Shown: positions 17,510 to 26,794, numbered from the stretch's first letter. The stretch is DNA of 64,000 nucleotides from Streptomyces sp. SAI-127 (GCF_029894425.1 NZ_JARXYJ010000001.1:6530501-6594500); one strand, 5' to 3'. The notes: generated by a model from the sequence alone, not told the origin. Made by a program: numbers and translations.

Positions 17510-17516
17510 GACCGGC

Positions 17517-17549
17517 GGGGCGCGGCACCCCCCTCGGCTGCCGCGCCCC
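17517..17549. terminator. Strong bidirectional terminator
   Basis: Perfect 11-bp stem (GGGGCGCGGCA / TGCCGCGCCCC) with an 11-nt loop, between the convergent zinc-finger gene and bglC. Confidence 0.8.
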
Positions 17550-17577
17550 GTTCCCCCGACCCCCGTCTTCGCGGTGG

Positions 17578-19017
17578 TTACTGGATGCTCTGGACCTCCG
17601 GGAGCGTGCCCGTGCGGGCTGCCTGGCCGTACCAGAGGGCGCTGGACTTGGGTGTCCGTTCCAGCGTCGCGTAGTCCACGTAGACCGCGCCGAAACGCTT
17701 CTCGTAGCCGTACGCCCACTCGAAGTTGTCCAGCAGGGACCACAGGTAGTAGCCCCGGACGTCCGCGCCGTCGGCGATCGCGCGGCGGACCGCGGCGAGG
17801 TGGCCCTGCAGGTAGGCGATCCGCTCGGGGTCGTGGACGCGGCCGTCGGGGTCGGGCTTGTCGTCGTAGGCCGCGCCGTTCTCGGTGATGTACAGCGGCA
17901 GCCCCGGAGCTTCGCGCGTGTAGCGCATGATCAGGTCGTGCAGGCCCGTCGGGTCGATCGTCCAGCCCATCTCGGTGCGCTCACCGGGCGTCTGGTGGAA
18001 CGTGACGTCGTCCGCCCCGGGCCACGGGGAGTGCGTGCTGCTGCCGTGACCGTCGGCGCGCGGCCCGCTGGTGTCCGCGTCGGCGGACGACACCAGTGCC
18101 GGCGTGTAGTAGTTGAGGCCCAGCGCGTCCAGTGGCTGGTTGATCAGGGCGAGATCGCCGTCCTCGACGAACGACCAGTCCGTGATCAGCTCCGTCGCCG
18201 TGAACAGCGTCTGCGGATACGCCCCGTGCAGGATCGGCCCGTGGAAGACACCGTTGGCCAGGTCGTCGATCTTCTGCGCCGCCGCCAGGTCCGCCGCGTC
18301 CTGCGAGAAGGGCCTGACCACCGAGGAGTTGAGGCTGAGCGCCACCGAGTTGCGGGCCGGCATCGACGCGCGCAGCGCCGAAGTGCCCAGTCCGTGCGCC
18401 AGGTTCAGCGTGTGCGCCGCCTTCAGCGAGGCCGCGGGGTCCGTACGGCCCGGCGCGTGCACCCCGGACGCGTAGCCCAGGAAGGCCGCGCACCACGGCT
18501 CGTTGAGGGTGATCCACTGCTCCACCCGGTCGCCGAGCGCCTCACCGACGATCTGCGCGTACTCCGCGAAGCGGTAGGCCGTGTCGCGCTCCGGCCAGCC
18601 GCCCGCGTCCTCCAGCTCCTGGGGCAGGTCCCAGTGGTAGAGCGTCACGGCGGGCTTGATGCCGTGCGCGAGGAGCTCGTCCACCAGCCGGCGGTAGAAG
18701 TCCAGACCCCGCTGGACCGCGGGGCCGCGGCCGGTCGGCTGCACCCGGGACCAGGAGATCGAGAAACGGTACGCCGTCAGGCCCAGGTCGGCCATGAGCG
18801 CCACGTCGTCGCGGTAGCGGTGGTAGTGGTCGACAGCGATGTCACCGTGCTCGCCGCCGGCCGTCTTGCCCGGGGTATGACTGAAGGTGTCCCAGATGGA
18901 GGGCGTACGGCCGTCCTCCCGCACCGCCCCCTCGATCTGGTAGGCGGAGGTCGCGGCGCCCCACAGGAAGGCGGGGGGAAAGGTCACCGGGCTCGCCGGC
19001 GTTTCGGACTCAGGCAT
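17578..19017 (-). CDS. bglC: Beta-glucosidase, GH1 (cellobiose hydrolysis)
   Basis: 479 aa, full-length GH1. Acid/base Glu sits in '[11 protein letters not shown]' (about 174) and the nucleophile in '[14 protein letters not shown]' (about 385). The N-terminus '[19 protein letters not shown]' is the family signature. No signal peptide: it splits imported cellobiose and cellodextrins in the cytoplasm. ATG 19017 is chosen because homology begins just after it and GGGAG lies 7 nt upstream. A CebR-type box overlaps this ribosome site and the first base of the start codon. It lies 118 bp downstream of cebG on the same strand. Confidence 0.94.
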   Translation of the reverse strand: MPESETPASPVTFPPAFLWGAATSAYQIEGAVREDGRTPSIWDTFSHTPGKTAGGEHGDIAVDHYHRYRDDVALMADLGLTAYRFSISWSRVQPTGRGPAVQRGLDFYRRLVDELLAHGIKPAVTLYHWDLPQELEDAGGWPERDTAYRFAEYAQIVGEALGDRVEQWITLNEPWCAAFLGYASGVHAPGRTDPAASLKAAHTLNLAHGLGTSALRASMPARNSVALSLNSSVVRPFSQDAADLAAAQKIDDLANGVFHGPILHGAYPQTLFTATELITDWSFVEDGDLALINQPLDALGLNYYTPALVSSADADTSGPRADGHGSSTHSPWPGADDVTFHQTPGERTEMGWTIDPTGLHDLIMRYTREAPGLPLYITENGAAYDDKPDPDGRVHDPERIAYLQGHLAAVRRAIADGADVRGYYLWSLLDNFEWAYGYEKRFGAVYVDYATLERTPKSSALWYGQAARTGTLPEVQSIQ

Positions 19018-19030
19018 GGAAGCGCTCCCA
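19017..19030. promoter_or_regulatory. CebR box overlapping the bglC start
   Basis: TGGAAGCGCTCCCA differs at one position from the CebR consensus TGGGAGCGCTCCCA. It covers the Shine-Dalgarno GGGAG and the A of the bglC ATG, so bound repressor would block elongation into the gene from cebG or initiation from a local promoter. Known CebR-controlled bglC genes have a box near the start. Confidence 0.85.
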
Positions 19031-19135
19031 TTGGAGGTCGTCAGAGCGACTGATGGAGGGGGGAGGGGAGAGGAAGGGGCCGAGGCGGCGCCGGCCCGGC
19101 CCCAGGGGAGAGGGTGGAAAACCGTGTGACGGGTG

Positions 19136-20041
19136 TCAGCCCTTGATCGCACCCTGCATGATGCCGCCCACGATCTGCTTGCCGAACAGGATGAAGGCGA
19201 TCAGCAGCGGCAGCGTGCCGAGGAACGCGCCCGCCATGATCACGGCCTGGTCGGGGACATAGCCGGTGCCGAGCGAGTTCAGGGCGACCTGCACGGTCGG
19301 GTTCTGCTGGTTCAGGGCGATGATCGGCCACAGGAAGTCGTTCCAGGCGAACACGAAGGTCAGCAGCCCGAGCACGGCCATCGCAGGCCGCGCGGCCGGG
19401 AAGACCACGTGCCACACCACCCGGATGCTGCTCGCCCCGTCCACCCGGGCCGCCTCGATCAGCTCGCTCGGCAGCGCCTGCACGAGGTACTGCCGCATGA
19501 AGAAGGTGCCGAAGGCCGTCACCAGAGTGGGCAGGATGACCGTCTGGAGCTGGTTCGACCACCCGAGGTCGGCCATCCACAGATACAGCGGTACGACCGC
19601 CAGCTGCGGCGGGATCATCATCGTGCCGATCGTCAGCAGCAGCAGAAAGCCCGAGAACCTGAACCGCAGCTTGGCGAAGGCGAATCCGGCGAGCGTGGAG
19701 AACAGCACCGTGCTGATCGTGATGGCGCCCGCGACGATCACGCTGTTGAGCATGGCGGTGCCGAGGCCGGCCTCGTCCCACGCGGTCTGCATGTTCTTGA
19801 ACAGGTTCCCGCCGAACCACAGCGGCGGCGGCGTCTCGGCGAGCCGGTGGTCGGTACGCGAGGCCGCGATCGCCGTCCACACCAGGGGCGCCAGCGAGAC
19901 GAGCGCGAAGACCGCCAGGACCAGGTAGGTCACCGGGCCCGCGTGCAGCTGCTTGCCCGCGCCCATCACCCGACGGGAGGCGCCCCGCTTCTTCCCCGCC
20001 TGAGGATCTGCCTGAGGCAGCGTCAGTTCACTGGTGGTCAT
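19136..20041 (-). CDS. cebG: Cellobiose/cellotriose ABC permease
   Basis: 301 aa, MalG-type: six membrane helices and EAA loop '[25 protein letters not shown]' (about 193-217). Its ATG overlaps the cebF stop (ATGA at 20038-20041). In Streptomyces CebEFG imports cellobiose and cellotriose with the shared ATPase MsiK; the assignment rests on gene order cebE-cebF-cebG-bglC and the two CebR boxes. The N-terminus '[23 protein letters not shown]' is cytoplasmic and basic. Confidence 0.93.
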   Translation of the reverse strand: MTTSELTLPQADPQAGKKRGASRRVMGAGKQLHAGPVTYLVLAVFALVSLAPLVWTAIAASRTDHRLAETPPPLWFGGNLFKNMQTAWDEAGLGTAMLNSVIVAGAITISTVLFSTLAGFAFAKLRFRFSGFLLLLTIGTMMIPPQLAVVPLYLWMADLGWSNQLQTVILPTLVTAFGTFFMRQYLVQALPSELIEAARVDGASSIRVVWHVVFPAARPAMAVLGLLTFVFAWNDFLWPIIALNQQNPTVQVALNSLGTGYVPDQAVIMAGAFLGTLPLLIAFILFGKQIVGGIMQGAIKG

Positions 20042-21066
20042 TGGGACTTCCTCAGACGTCGGGTGACCAGCAGGTTGATCGCGGCGACGATCAACAGGAT
20101 CAGGAACATGGACCAGGCGATCGCGGACGCCTTGCCGAGGTTGCCGATGATCCAGCCCTGGTCGTACATGTACAGGCCGAGCGTCTGGTACTGGTGCTCG
20201 GAGCCGCCCTTGGAGCCGCTGACCCCGCCGAACAGCAGGGGCTCACCGAAGAGCTGGGTCGCGCCGATGGTGGAGACCACCACCGTGAACAGGATGGTCG
20301 GCCGAAGCTGCGGGACCGTCACGTGGATGAACTGCTGCCAGCGGTTGGCCCCGTCGATCGCCGCCGACTCGTACAGGTCGGCCGGGATGGCCTGCATCGC
20401 CGCGAGGTAGATCAGCGCGTTGTAGCCGGTCCACCGCCAGATCACGATCGACGACACCGCGAACTGCGAACCCCAGTCGGACTCACGCCAGTTGATGGGG
20501 TCGATGCCCACGAAGTCGAGGAGCCAGTTGACCATGCCGCCGTCCCACGAGTACAGCAGCGTGAAGACGAGGGTCGCCGCCGCCACCGAGGTGGCGTACG
20601 GGGTCAGCATCACGACCCGCCAGATGGTCGAGCCGCGCAGCCGGTAGTTGAGCAGGTGCGCGAGTCCGATCGCCGCCATCAGCTGCGGCACGGTCGAGAT
20701 CACACCGATGGTGAAGGTGTTCTTGAGGGCGTTCCAGAAGAAGTCGGAGGACAGCAGGTTCTGGTAGTTGTCCAGGCCCGCCCAGGTCTGGGTGTCCAGC
20801 GAGGACAACTGCACGTCGTGCAGCGAGTACCAGGCCGTGTACATCAGCGGGATCAGCGAGAACGCCCCGAAGATGACGAAGAAGGGGGCGATGAACACGT
20901 ACGGAGACGCCTTCATGTCCCAGCGGTACAGCCGGCTGCGCCAGGGGCTCTTGCCCTCGGGCGGCGTACCGCGACCGTGAGCGCCCCGGGCCGCGCCCGG
21001 CTGGGAGCCGGGCGCGGCCTCGGCGCTCGACGCGGGATGCGCGAGTGCCTGCTTGGGGCTTGTCAC
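20038..21066 (-). CDS. cebF: Cellobiose/cellotriose ABC permease
   Basis: 342 aa from GTG 21066, overlapping the cebE stop (GTGA). A Pro/Gly/Ala-rich cytoplasmic N-terminus of about 50 residues precedes six membrane helices starting at 'YVFIAPFFVIFGAFSLIPLMY'. EAA loop 'YESAAIDGANRWQQFIHVTVPQLRP' (about 235-260). MalF-type partner of cebG. Full overlap coupling with both neighbours shows a single operon. Confidence 0.93.
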   Translation of the reverse strand: MTSPKQALAHPASSAEAAPGSQPGAARGAHGRGTPPEGKSPWRSRLYRWDMKASPYVFIAPFFVIFGAFSLIPLMYTAWYSLHDVQLSSLDTQTWAGLDNYQNLLSSDFFWNALKNTFTIGVISTVPQLMAAIGLAHLLNYRLRGSTIWRVVMLTPYATSVAAATLVFTLLYSWDGGMVNWLLDFVGIDPINWRESDWGSQFAVSSIVIWRWTGYNALIYLAAMQAIPADLYESAAIDGANRWQQFIHVTVPQLRPTILFTVVVSTIGATQLFGEPLLFGGVSGSKGGSEHQYQTLGLYMYDQGWIIGNLGKASAIAWSMFLILLIVAAINLLVTRRLRKSQ

Positions 21067-22388
21067 TGGCCGAGCACGTCCTTGATCTCGTTCGTGGCCG
21101 CGTCCCAGCCCTGCTCGGGCGACTTGCCCTTCTGCTCGACCTGGAGGATGCCGATGTCGGTCAGCGCGGTGTTGATCGGCTGGTCCTTGATGCCGAAGAT
21201 CTGCGCCGGGATCGTCTTCGCCGAGTCGGAGAAGATCTGTGTGATCGGCGCGTTGCTGAAGAACTCCGTGGTGGCGGGAGCCGGCTTCAGGGTCGAGTAC
21301 GCCGACGGGGCCGAGGGGAAGCTGGCCTGCTTGGCGAAGACCTTCGCCTGCTGCTCGGGCGCGGTCAGCCACTTCGCCAGCGCGATGGCCTCCTTCTGGT
21401 GCTTGCCCGCCGTCGGCACGCCGATGAACGCGCCGCCCCAGTTGCCCGCGGTCGGCGCGGCCGCCACGTCCCACTTGCCCTTGCCCGCCTCACCGGACTT
21501 CTCCTGGATGTAGCCGATCATCCAGGCGGGGCAGGCCACGGTGGCGAAGGAGGCGTTCGCGTAGCCCTGGTCCCACGGCTTGTCGAACTGCTTGAGCTTC
21601 GCCGACATGTTGCTGGTCGCCACGGACATCGCGACGTCCCAGGCGTTCTTCACGCCGCTGGACTTGTCCCAGACGACCTTGCCGCTCTTGTCGTAGTAGC
21701 GCTCGCTCTCACCGTTGAGCACCGCGTTGTAGACGGAGGAGGCCGAGTCCACGAACTTGGTGCCGCTCGGCGCCTTCTTCATGTACTGCTTGCCGAGGTC
21801 GACGTACTTGTTCCAGTCGCCCTTCCACTGCGCGGCGAGCTTGGTGCGGTCGGTCTCCAGACCGGCCTTCTCGAACAGGTCCTTGCGATAGCAGATCGCC
21901 ATCGGGCCGATGTCGGTGCCGAGCCCGATGAGCTTGCCGTCCGTGGTCGTGGCCTGGGCGTTCTTCCAGTCCAGCCACTGCGACTTGTCGACGTCCTTGC
22001 CGAGGTCGACGAACTTGGAGCCCTGCGTCTGCACGGCCTCGGTGATGTTGCCGACCTCGATGGCCTGGATGTCGTCGGTGCCGGAGCCGGCCTGCAGCCG
22101 GGTGAGGACCTTCGGCCAGTAGACGTCGGTCCGGGTGGTGACGTTCTCCTTGATGGTGATGTCCGGGTGCAGCTTCGTGTACTCGTCGTAGAGACCGGCC
22201 TGCTTGTAGCCGAAGACTCCGAAGGTGCCGACGGTCAGCGTGGTCTTGCCGCCGCCGGAGTTGTTGCCCGAGCCCGACGAGTCGCCGTCGTCCGAGTCGC
22301 CGGCGCAGCCGGCCAGCACTCCCGTAGTCAGTGCGGCGACGGCCGCCAGGGCCAACAGCCGGTGGGACCGGCGGGTAGTCGTGCGCAT
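21063..22388 (-). CDS. cebE: Cellobiose/cellotriose-binding lipoprotein
   Basis: 441 aa. Signal peptide with lipobox 'TTGVLAGCAG' (Cys about 28), then a Gly/Ser/Asp spacer and a family 1 solute-binding domain ('TLTVGTFGVFGYKQAGLYDEY', 'LTRLQAGSGTDDIQAIEVGN', 'CYRKDLFEKAGLETD'). It captures cellobiose and cellotriose outside the membrane; in plant-pathogenic streptomycetes the same protein senses these sugars as virulence signals. GGAGG stands 5 nt before ATG 22388. A perfect CebR box lies 116 bp upstream. Confidence 0.94.
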   Translation of the reverse strand: MRTTTRRSHRLLALAAVAALTTGVLAGCAGDSDDGDSSGSGNNSGGGKTTLTVGTFGVFGYKQAGLYDEYTKLHPDITIKENVTTRTDVYWPKVLTRLQAGSGTDDIQAIEVGNITEAVQTQGSKFVDLGKDVDKSQWLDWKNAQATTTDGKLIGLGTDIGPMAICYRKDLFEKAGLETDRTKLAAQWKGDWNKYVDLGKQYMKKAPSGTKFVDSASSVYNAVLNGESERYYDKSGKVVWDKSSGVKNAWDVAMSVATSNMSAKLKQFDKPWDQGYANASFATVACPAWMIGYIQEKSGEAGKGKWDVAAAPTAGNWGGAFIGVPTAGKHQKEAIALAKWLTAPEQQAKVFAKQASFPSAPSAYSTLKPAPATTEFFSNAPITQIFSDSAKTIPAQIFGIKDQPINTALTDIGILQVEQKGKSPEQGWDAATNEIKDVLGQ

Positions 22389-22743
22389 TGCGTCCTCCTG
22401 TTGCCTGACGTGCCGACCCCCCGGCCAACTGCGTTGTTGGACCCGTTAGTTCTTGCTGCGGCTCGGGCGGGGAACGTGCGGGAAATTTATGTGTCAGGTA
22501 CCGTGGGAGCGCTCCCACAAGTGATGTGTTGAAGGTTCGCGGGTTGGAGCGAGGGTGTCAAGGGAGTGCGCGGGGGGAGATGCCTTCAGTTATCAGCCTG
22601 TTAACTGGACCCACTCGGACCGCCCCGGCGCTCGCGCACGAAGCTGTGGGGTGCGGGGGTGCCGGTCCCCGTGACCGTCACGTCCACACGCGGGACTGTT
22701 AAATTCCAGGCCAGCTTAGAGACACGGTGGGAAGGCGGAGCCC
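22389..22743. other. cebE-cebR divergent promoter region
   Basis: 355 bp without a gene. It contains the perfect CebR box at 22504-22517 and A/T-richer patches (GGGAAATTTATG at 22479 region; GTTAAATTCC near 22699) that may mark promoters for cebE and cebR. GGGAAGGCGGAG precedes the cebR ATG. Nothing else was recognised. Confidence 0.6.
22504..22517. promoter_or_regulatory. CebR operator upstream of cebE
   Basis: TGGGAGCGCTCCCA is the exact 14-bp palindromic CebR consensus. Cellobiose and cellotriose release CebR from it, which induces cebEFG. It lies 116 bp before cebE and 227 bp before cebR, so cebR itself is probably not tightly autoregulated by this box. Confidence 0.93.
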
Positions 22744-23799
22744 ATGGCAAGCCACGGAGCGCGGAGCCGAAGCGGTGGCCGGCCCACCCTCGAAGAGGTC
22801 GCCGCGCGCGCCGGCGTCGGCCGGGGGACCGTTTCCCGGGTGATCAACGGCTCCCCCCGGGTCAGCGACGCCACCCGCGCGGCGGTCGAGGCGGCGGTGG
22901 CGGAGCTCGGGTACGTCCCGAACACGGCGGCGCGGGCCCTGGCGGCCAACCGCACGGACGCGATCGCGCTGGTCGTGCCCGAACCGGAGACGCGGTTCTT
23001 CGCGGAGCCGTACTTCTCGGACATGTTGAAGGGCGTGGGCGCGGAGATCTCGGACACCGAGATGCAGCTCCTGCTGATCTTCGCGGGCAGCGACCGCGAA
23101 CGCCGGCGCCTGGCCCAGTACCTGGCGGCGCACCGGGTCGACGGCGTCCTGCTGGTGTCGGTCCACGCCGACGACCCGCTTCCCGACCTGCTGTCCCAGC
23201 TGGAGATCCCGGCGGTGATCAGCGGCCCGCGCTCGGCGGCGGAAACCCTGCCCTCCGTGGACTCCGACAACTACGGCGGTGGCCGCTCGGCCGTGGAGCA
23301 CCTCCTGGCCGGCGGCCGCAGTGCGATCGCGCACATCACCGGCCGCCTCGACGTGTACGGCGCCCAGCGCCGCGTCGACGGCTACCGGGACGCGCTGCGC
23401 GACGCGGGCCACGACGTGGACGAGCGACTGATCGAACCCGGCGACTTCACGGAGGAGGGCGGCCGCCGGGCGATGACGAATCTGCTGGCCCGCCGCCCCG
23501 ACCTGGACGCGGTCTTCGCCGGCTCGGACGTCATGGCGGCCGGCGCCCGCCAGGTCCTGCGCGAGGAGGGCCGGAGCATCCCCTCCGACGTGGCCCTGAT
23601 CGGCTATGACGACTCGGCCATAGCGCGCCACATGGACCCGCCCCTCACCAGCGTCCGCCAGCCCATCGAGGAGATGGGCCGCCACATGATCGACCTCCTC
23701 CTCTCGGAGATCGCCGACCGCCGCCCGGCGGTCTCCCGGGGCCTGGAGCGCAGACAGGTGGTACTGGCCACGGAGCTGGTGGCGCGGGCGTCGTCCTGA
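22744..23799 (+). CDS. cebR: LacI-family repressor of cellobiose utilisation
   Basis: 351 aa. LacI HTH and hinge at about 14-65 ('PTLEEVAARAGVGRGTVSRVINGSPRVSDATRAAV', 'NTAARALAANRTD'), then a periplasmic-binding-like sensor domain ('YFSDMLKGVGAEI', 'RVDGVLLVSVHADD', 'VALIGYDDSAIARHMDPPLTSVRQP'). Divergent position next to cebE and two matching boxes identify it as CebR. Besides sugar uptake, CebR gates cellulase genes and, in pathogens, thaxtomin synthesis. Confidence 0.93.
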   Translation: MASHGARSRSGGRPTLEEVAARAGVGRGTVSRVINGSPRVSDATRAAVEAAVAELGYVPNTAARALAANRTDAIALVVPEPETRFFAEPYFSDMLKGVGAEISDTEMQLLLIFAGSDRERRRLAQYLAAHRVDGVLLVSVHADDPLPDLLSQLEIPAVISGPRSAAETLPSVDSDNYGGGRSAVEHLLAGGRSAIAHITGRLDVYGAQRRVDGYRDALRDAGHDVDERLIEPGDFTEEGGRRAMTNLLARRPDLDAVFAGSDVMAAGARQVLREEGRSIPSDVALIGYDDSAIARHMDPPLTSVRQPIEEMGRHMIDLLLSEIADRRPAVSRGLERRQVVLATELVARASS

Positions 23800-23869
23800 C
23801 CTCGGCGAGGGCGACCACGAGCCACAGCAGCATCAAGAGGTTGAACGCAAGGATCACCCCGGTGAGGTC

Positions 23870-24649
23870 ATGACTGCCCATCCCCTGCTGGAGGTCGACG
23901 AGATCCCCGGGACCGAGCCGTACCTGCGGACCGTGGGTCAGGTGTTCCGTTCCTTCCGCGAACAGGACTCCGGCTGCCTCTCCCACGGAGTCCGTCTCCC
24001 CGACGGCACCCGCTGGTTCGTGAAGGAGGCCACGACCGACCGCGCACAACGCTCGCTCGACCGCGCCTGGTCCTTCCACCGCACGGTCCGGCATCCGGCG
24101 ATCGTCCCGCAACTGCGCCGGATCACCGTGGGAGGCCGCCGTACGGCCGTCGTCATGCCGTGGCACGACGGCGAGATCCTCTACGACCGCACCGCCCGCG
24201 CCCGCTTCCGCGCCCTGCCCCTCGCCCGCGTCCACGACGCCCTGGACCGCGTCCTGGACGCCCACCTCGCCGTCGAGGCCGCGGGTCAGGTCGCCGTGGA
24301 TCTCTACGACGGCGCCTTCCTCTACGACTTCGGCGCCCACGAGCTCCACCTGATCGACCTGGACGAGTACCGCCCGGGCCCGTTCGTCCTGACCGAGGAC
24401 CGCCTCCCGGGCTCCACCCGCTTCATGGCCCCCGAAGAGTGGCGACGCGGCGCCACCATCGGCCTCCGCACCACCGTGCACCTCCTCGGGCGCACCGCCC
24501 GCCTCCTCCTGGACGCCGGCCCCGGCGAGGACGCCTTTCGCGGTACGGCCGAGCAGTTGGCGGTCGTCGAACGGGCCACGCGTCCGGAGCCGGGCGAACG
24601 GTTCGACGGCGTACGGGAGTTGGTCGAGGCGTGGCGGGCGGTGTCGTAG
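23870..24649 (+). CDS. Atypical protein kinase-like protein
   Basis: 259 aa with a reduced protein-kinase layout. A lysine at about 52 in 'TRWFVKEATTD' fits the ATP-binding Lys. 'GQVAVDLYDGAFLYDF' (D144) takes the place of the HRD catalytic loop, 'LHLIDLDEYRPGPF' (D163) that of DFG, and 'STRFMAPEEW' is a clear APE motif. The glycine-rich loop is not recognisable. All metal- and proton-handling acidic positions have a candidate, so it may be active on a protein or small molecule. It follows cebR by 70 bp, perhaps in the same transcript; GAGG is only 2 nt from ATG 23870, so the start is weakly supported. Confidence 0.7.
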   Translation: MTAHPLLEVDEIPGTEPYLRTVGQVFRSFREQDSGCLSHGVRLPDGTRWFVKEATTDRAQRSLDRAWSFHRTVRHPAIVPQLRRITVGGRRTAVVMPWHDGEILYDRTARARFRALPLARVHDALDRVLDAHLAVEAAGQVAVDLYDGAFLYDFGAHELHLIDLDEYRPGPFVLTEDRLPGSTRFMAPEEWRRGATIGLRTTVHLLGRTARLLLDAGPGEDAFRGTAEQLAVVERATRPEPGERFDGVRELVEAWRAVS

Positions 24650-24658
24650 CCGGGCGGC

Positions 24659-25555
24659 TCAGGCGGTCGTGAAGTAGTGGCCCGCCTCCAGGTCCGGGAT
24701 CAGCGCGGGGTGTTCCGGCTGCCAGTCCAGCAGCTTCCGGGTGAGCGTGCCGGACGCCCGCATGTCGATGGCGGCGAAGCGGCCGAGCCAGCCGAAGTGG
24801 TCCGTGGCCTCCTCGGGGGCCACGCTCGCGACCGGGACCCCCAGACCCCGCCCGACGGTCTCGGCGATCTCGCGGAACGGCACCCCCTCGTCCCCGATCG
24901 CGTGCAGCCGTACGCCCGCCGGTGCCGCCTCCAGGGCCAGCCGGAACAGCCGGGCCACGTCGAGCCGGTGCACGGCCGCCCAGTGGTTGGAGCCGTCGCC
25001 CACCATGACCGAGACGCCCTTCTGGCGCGCGAAGTCGATGAACATGGGCACGAAGCCGATGTCGCCCTCGCCGTGCACGCTCGGGGGAAGTCGCAGCACC
25101 GACGAGCGCACCCCGCGCTCGGCGAGCGCGAGCGTCGCGAACTCCGAGGCGTGCCGGTGCTTGGCGGGGGAGTCCGGATCGGCCGGGTCCTCCTCGGTGC
25201 CGAGGCGTCCCGGTGCGGTCAGCAGCCCCGAGGTGACCACGAAGGGCTTGCCGGTGCCTTCGAGGACGGACCCGATGGCCTCGATCGCCCGCAGGTCGGC
25301 CTCGCCGGAGGTGGTCAGATTGCTGAAGTCGTGGATGAACGCCAGGTGGGCGACCCCGAAGGCCGCCTCGGCACCCCGGCGCAGACTGTCGAGGTCGTTC
25401 AGGTCCCCGCGGTGCACCTCCGCTCCCGCCGACTTCAGTGCTTCCGCGGACCGGTCCGAACGGGCCAGGCCCAGGACCTCGTGCCCGGCGTCGAGGAGTT
25501 CACGGGTGACGGCGGAACCGACGAAGCCGGTCGCACCGGTGACGAATACACGCAT
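24659..25555 (-). CDS. NAD(P)-dependent sugar epimerase/reductase family protein (atypical SDR)
   Basis: 298 aa from ATG 25555. The N-terminal 'RVFVTGATGFVGSAVTREL' is the Rossmann NAD(P)-binding motif; 'GLARSDRSAEAL' suggests NADP preference. 'VAHLAFIHDFSNL' and 'HWAAVHRLDVARLFRLALE' match extended SDR proteins. The YxxxK pair of active epimerases is not evident, placing it with the NmrA/YwnB-like or atypical members. It is divergent from a LysR regulator and shares a 16-bp palindrome with it. Substrate unknown. Confidence 0.83.
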   Translation of the reverse strand: MRVFVTGATGFVGSAVTRELLDAGHEVLGLARSDRSAEALKSAGAEVHRGDLNDLDSLRRGAEAAFGVAHLAFIHDFSNLTTSGEADLRAIEAIGSVLEGTGKPFVVTSGLLTAPGRLGTEEDPADPDSPAKHRHASEFATLALAERGVRSSVLRLPPSVHGEGDIGFVPMFIDFARQKGVSVMVGDGSNHWAAVHRLDVARLFRLALEAAPAGVRLHAIGDEGVPFREIAETVGRGLGVPVASVAPEEATDHFGWLGRFAAIDMRASGTLTRKLLDWQPEHPALIPDLEAGHYFTTA

Positions 25556-25627
25556 GGTGATCCTTCGCTGTGACGAGTGAGGGTCCCAGCGTGCGAAGGA
25601 GAGACCGGGCGAGTCCAAAGCTTGTTC

Positions 25628-25643
25628 CGTATTGCGCAATACG
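25628..25643. promoter_or_regulatory. LysR-type operator between epimerase and lysR
   Basis: CGTATTGCGCAATACG is a perfect 16-bp palindrome containing the A/T-flanked dyad (ATTGCGCAAT) expected for a LysR recognition site. It lies 73 bp before the epimerase start and 73 bp before the regulator start, exactly central in the divergent region, so it probably governs both. Confidence 0.75.
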
Positions 25644-25715
25644 CATCAGGCATGACGGCAGGTGACGGCCGTTCTCCACGGGAGGCGGCCGCGAACCCCG
25701 GCGTACGCTTCGGGC

Positions 25716-26591
25716 ATGACCGACCTCGACCTCCGGCTGGTCCGGTACTTCACGGCCGTCGCCGAGCACCGGCACTTCGGCCGGGCCGCCGAAGCGCTGC
25801 ACATCACCCAGCCGTCGCTGAGCCGGCAGATCATGCGGCTGGAGCAGCAGCTGGGCGCGCGACTGCTGGAGCGGACCCCGCAGGGGAGCAGCCTCACCGA
25901 GGCGGGGGAGGTCTTCCTGCCCCGGGCCAAGGCGCTGCTGCGCTCGGCGGCCCAGGCGGCGAGCCTTGCCCGGGCGGCCGCCGAGCCGAGCCGGATCACC
26001 GTGGGGTACACGGCGGGGATCATCGTCACCCCGGCGGTGCGCGCACTGCGCGAGCGCTTTCCGGACGCCGACGTCAGGACCGCGCACGTCGACTGGGGCG
26101 AGCGGGCCACGGCCCTGCCCGAGCTGAAGGTCGACGTACTGGTGACCCGGCTGCCCTTCCCGACCGACGGGGCGCAGGTGACGGTCCTCTACGACGAGCC
26201 CCGGGTCCTGGTGCTCCCGGTCGGTCACCGCCTCGCCGGCAAGGAGTCCGTCACCCTCGACGACATCGCCCACGAGCCGCTGGTCCGGGTGGCCGACCCG
26301 GTCTGGAACGCGTACTGGCGCATCGACCCCCGACCGGACGGCCGACGGGCACCCGACGGTCCTCTGGCCGACGCCCTGGAGGACAAGTTCGAACTCGTCG
26401 CCTCAGGACAGGCCCTGGCCATCACGGCCTTGCCCCGGGCCGGTGCGCTCCGCCCCGATGTCACCGCGGTCCCGCTGCACGGTGTCGAGCCGGCCCATGT
26501 GGTCCTCGCGACCCGCGCCGAGGAGCGGAGCCGGCTGGTCGCGGCCTTCCGCAAGGCCGCGCGCGTCTTTCTCAGGGCGTCCGACTCCTGA
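25716..26591 (+). CDS. LysR-family transcriptional regulator
   Basis: 291 aa. N-terminal winged HTH 'LVRYFTAVAEHRHFGRAAEALHITQPSLSRQI' (about 6-40) followed by 'LEQQLGARLLERTPQG', then the co-inducer domain ('RITVGYTAGIIVTPAVRALRERFPDADVRT'). ATG 25716 follows a TACGCT -10-like hexamer by 7 nt, which fits a leaderless message. Its divergent neighbour, the atypical SDR gene, is the expected target. Confidence 0.92.
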   Translation: MTDLDLRLVRYFTAVAEHRHFGRAAEALHITQPSLSRQIMRLEQQLGARLLERTPQGSSLTEAGEVFLPRAKALLRSAAQAASLARAAAEPSRITVGYTAGIIVTPAVRALRERFPDADVRTAHVDWGERATALPELKVDVLVTRLPFPTDGAQVTVLYDEPRVLVLPVGHRLAGKESVTLDDIAHEPLVRVADPVWNAYWRIDPRPDGRRAPDGPLADALEDKFELVASGQALAITALPRAGALRPDVTAVPLHGVEPAHVVLATRAEERSRLVAAFRKAARVFLRASDS

Positions 26592-26596
26592 AACGA

Positions 26597-26636
26597 CCTC
26601 AGCCGGTGACCCTGTCTCCAGGATCACCGGCTGAGG
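26597..26636. terminator. Terminator between lysR and tRNA-His
   Basis: Perfect 13-bp stem CCTCAGCCGGTGA / TCACCGGCTGAGG with a 14-nt loop, 5 bp after the lysR stop and 4 bp from the tRNA 3' end. It can end transcription from both sides. Confidence 0.85.
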
Positions 26637-26640
26637 TGAG

Positions 26641-26717
26641 TGGGGTGAGTGACGGGACTTGAACCCGCGGCCACCTGGACCACAACCAGGTGCTCTACCA
26701 ACTGAGCTACACCCACC
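26641..26717 (-). tRNA. tRNA-His (GTG anticodon)
   Basis: The reverse strand reads GGTGGGTGTAGCTCAGTT..., with anticodon loop CTGGTTGTGGTCCAG (anticodon GTG) and T-arm GGGTTCAAGTCCC. The acceptor stem forms 8 pairs including the extra G(-1):C73 pair specific to tRNA-His, and CCA is encoded (26641-26643). Confidence 0.96.
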
Positions 26718-26794
26718 ATGTTCGGCTGTCTTGGGTTTCCCCGACCGGCCGAGAAAAAGTGTACAGGGTCTGAAGGGGTGCTCGCGCCCGGCTT

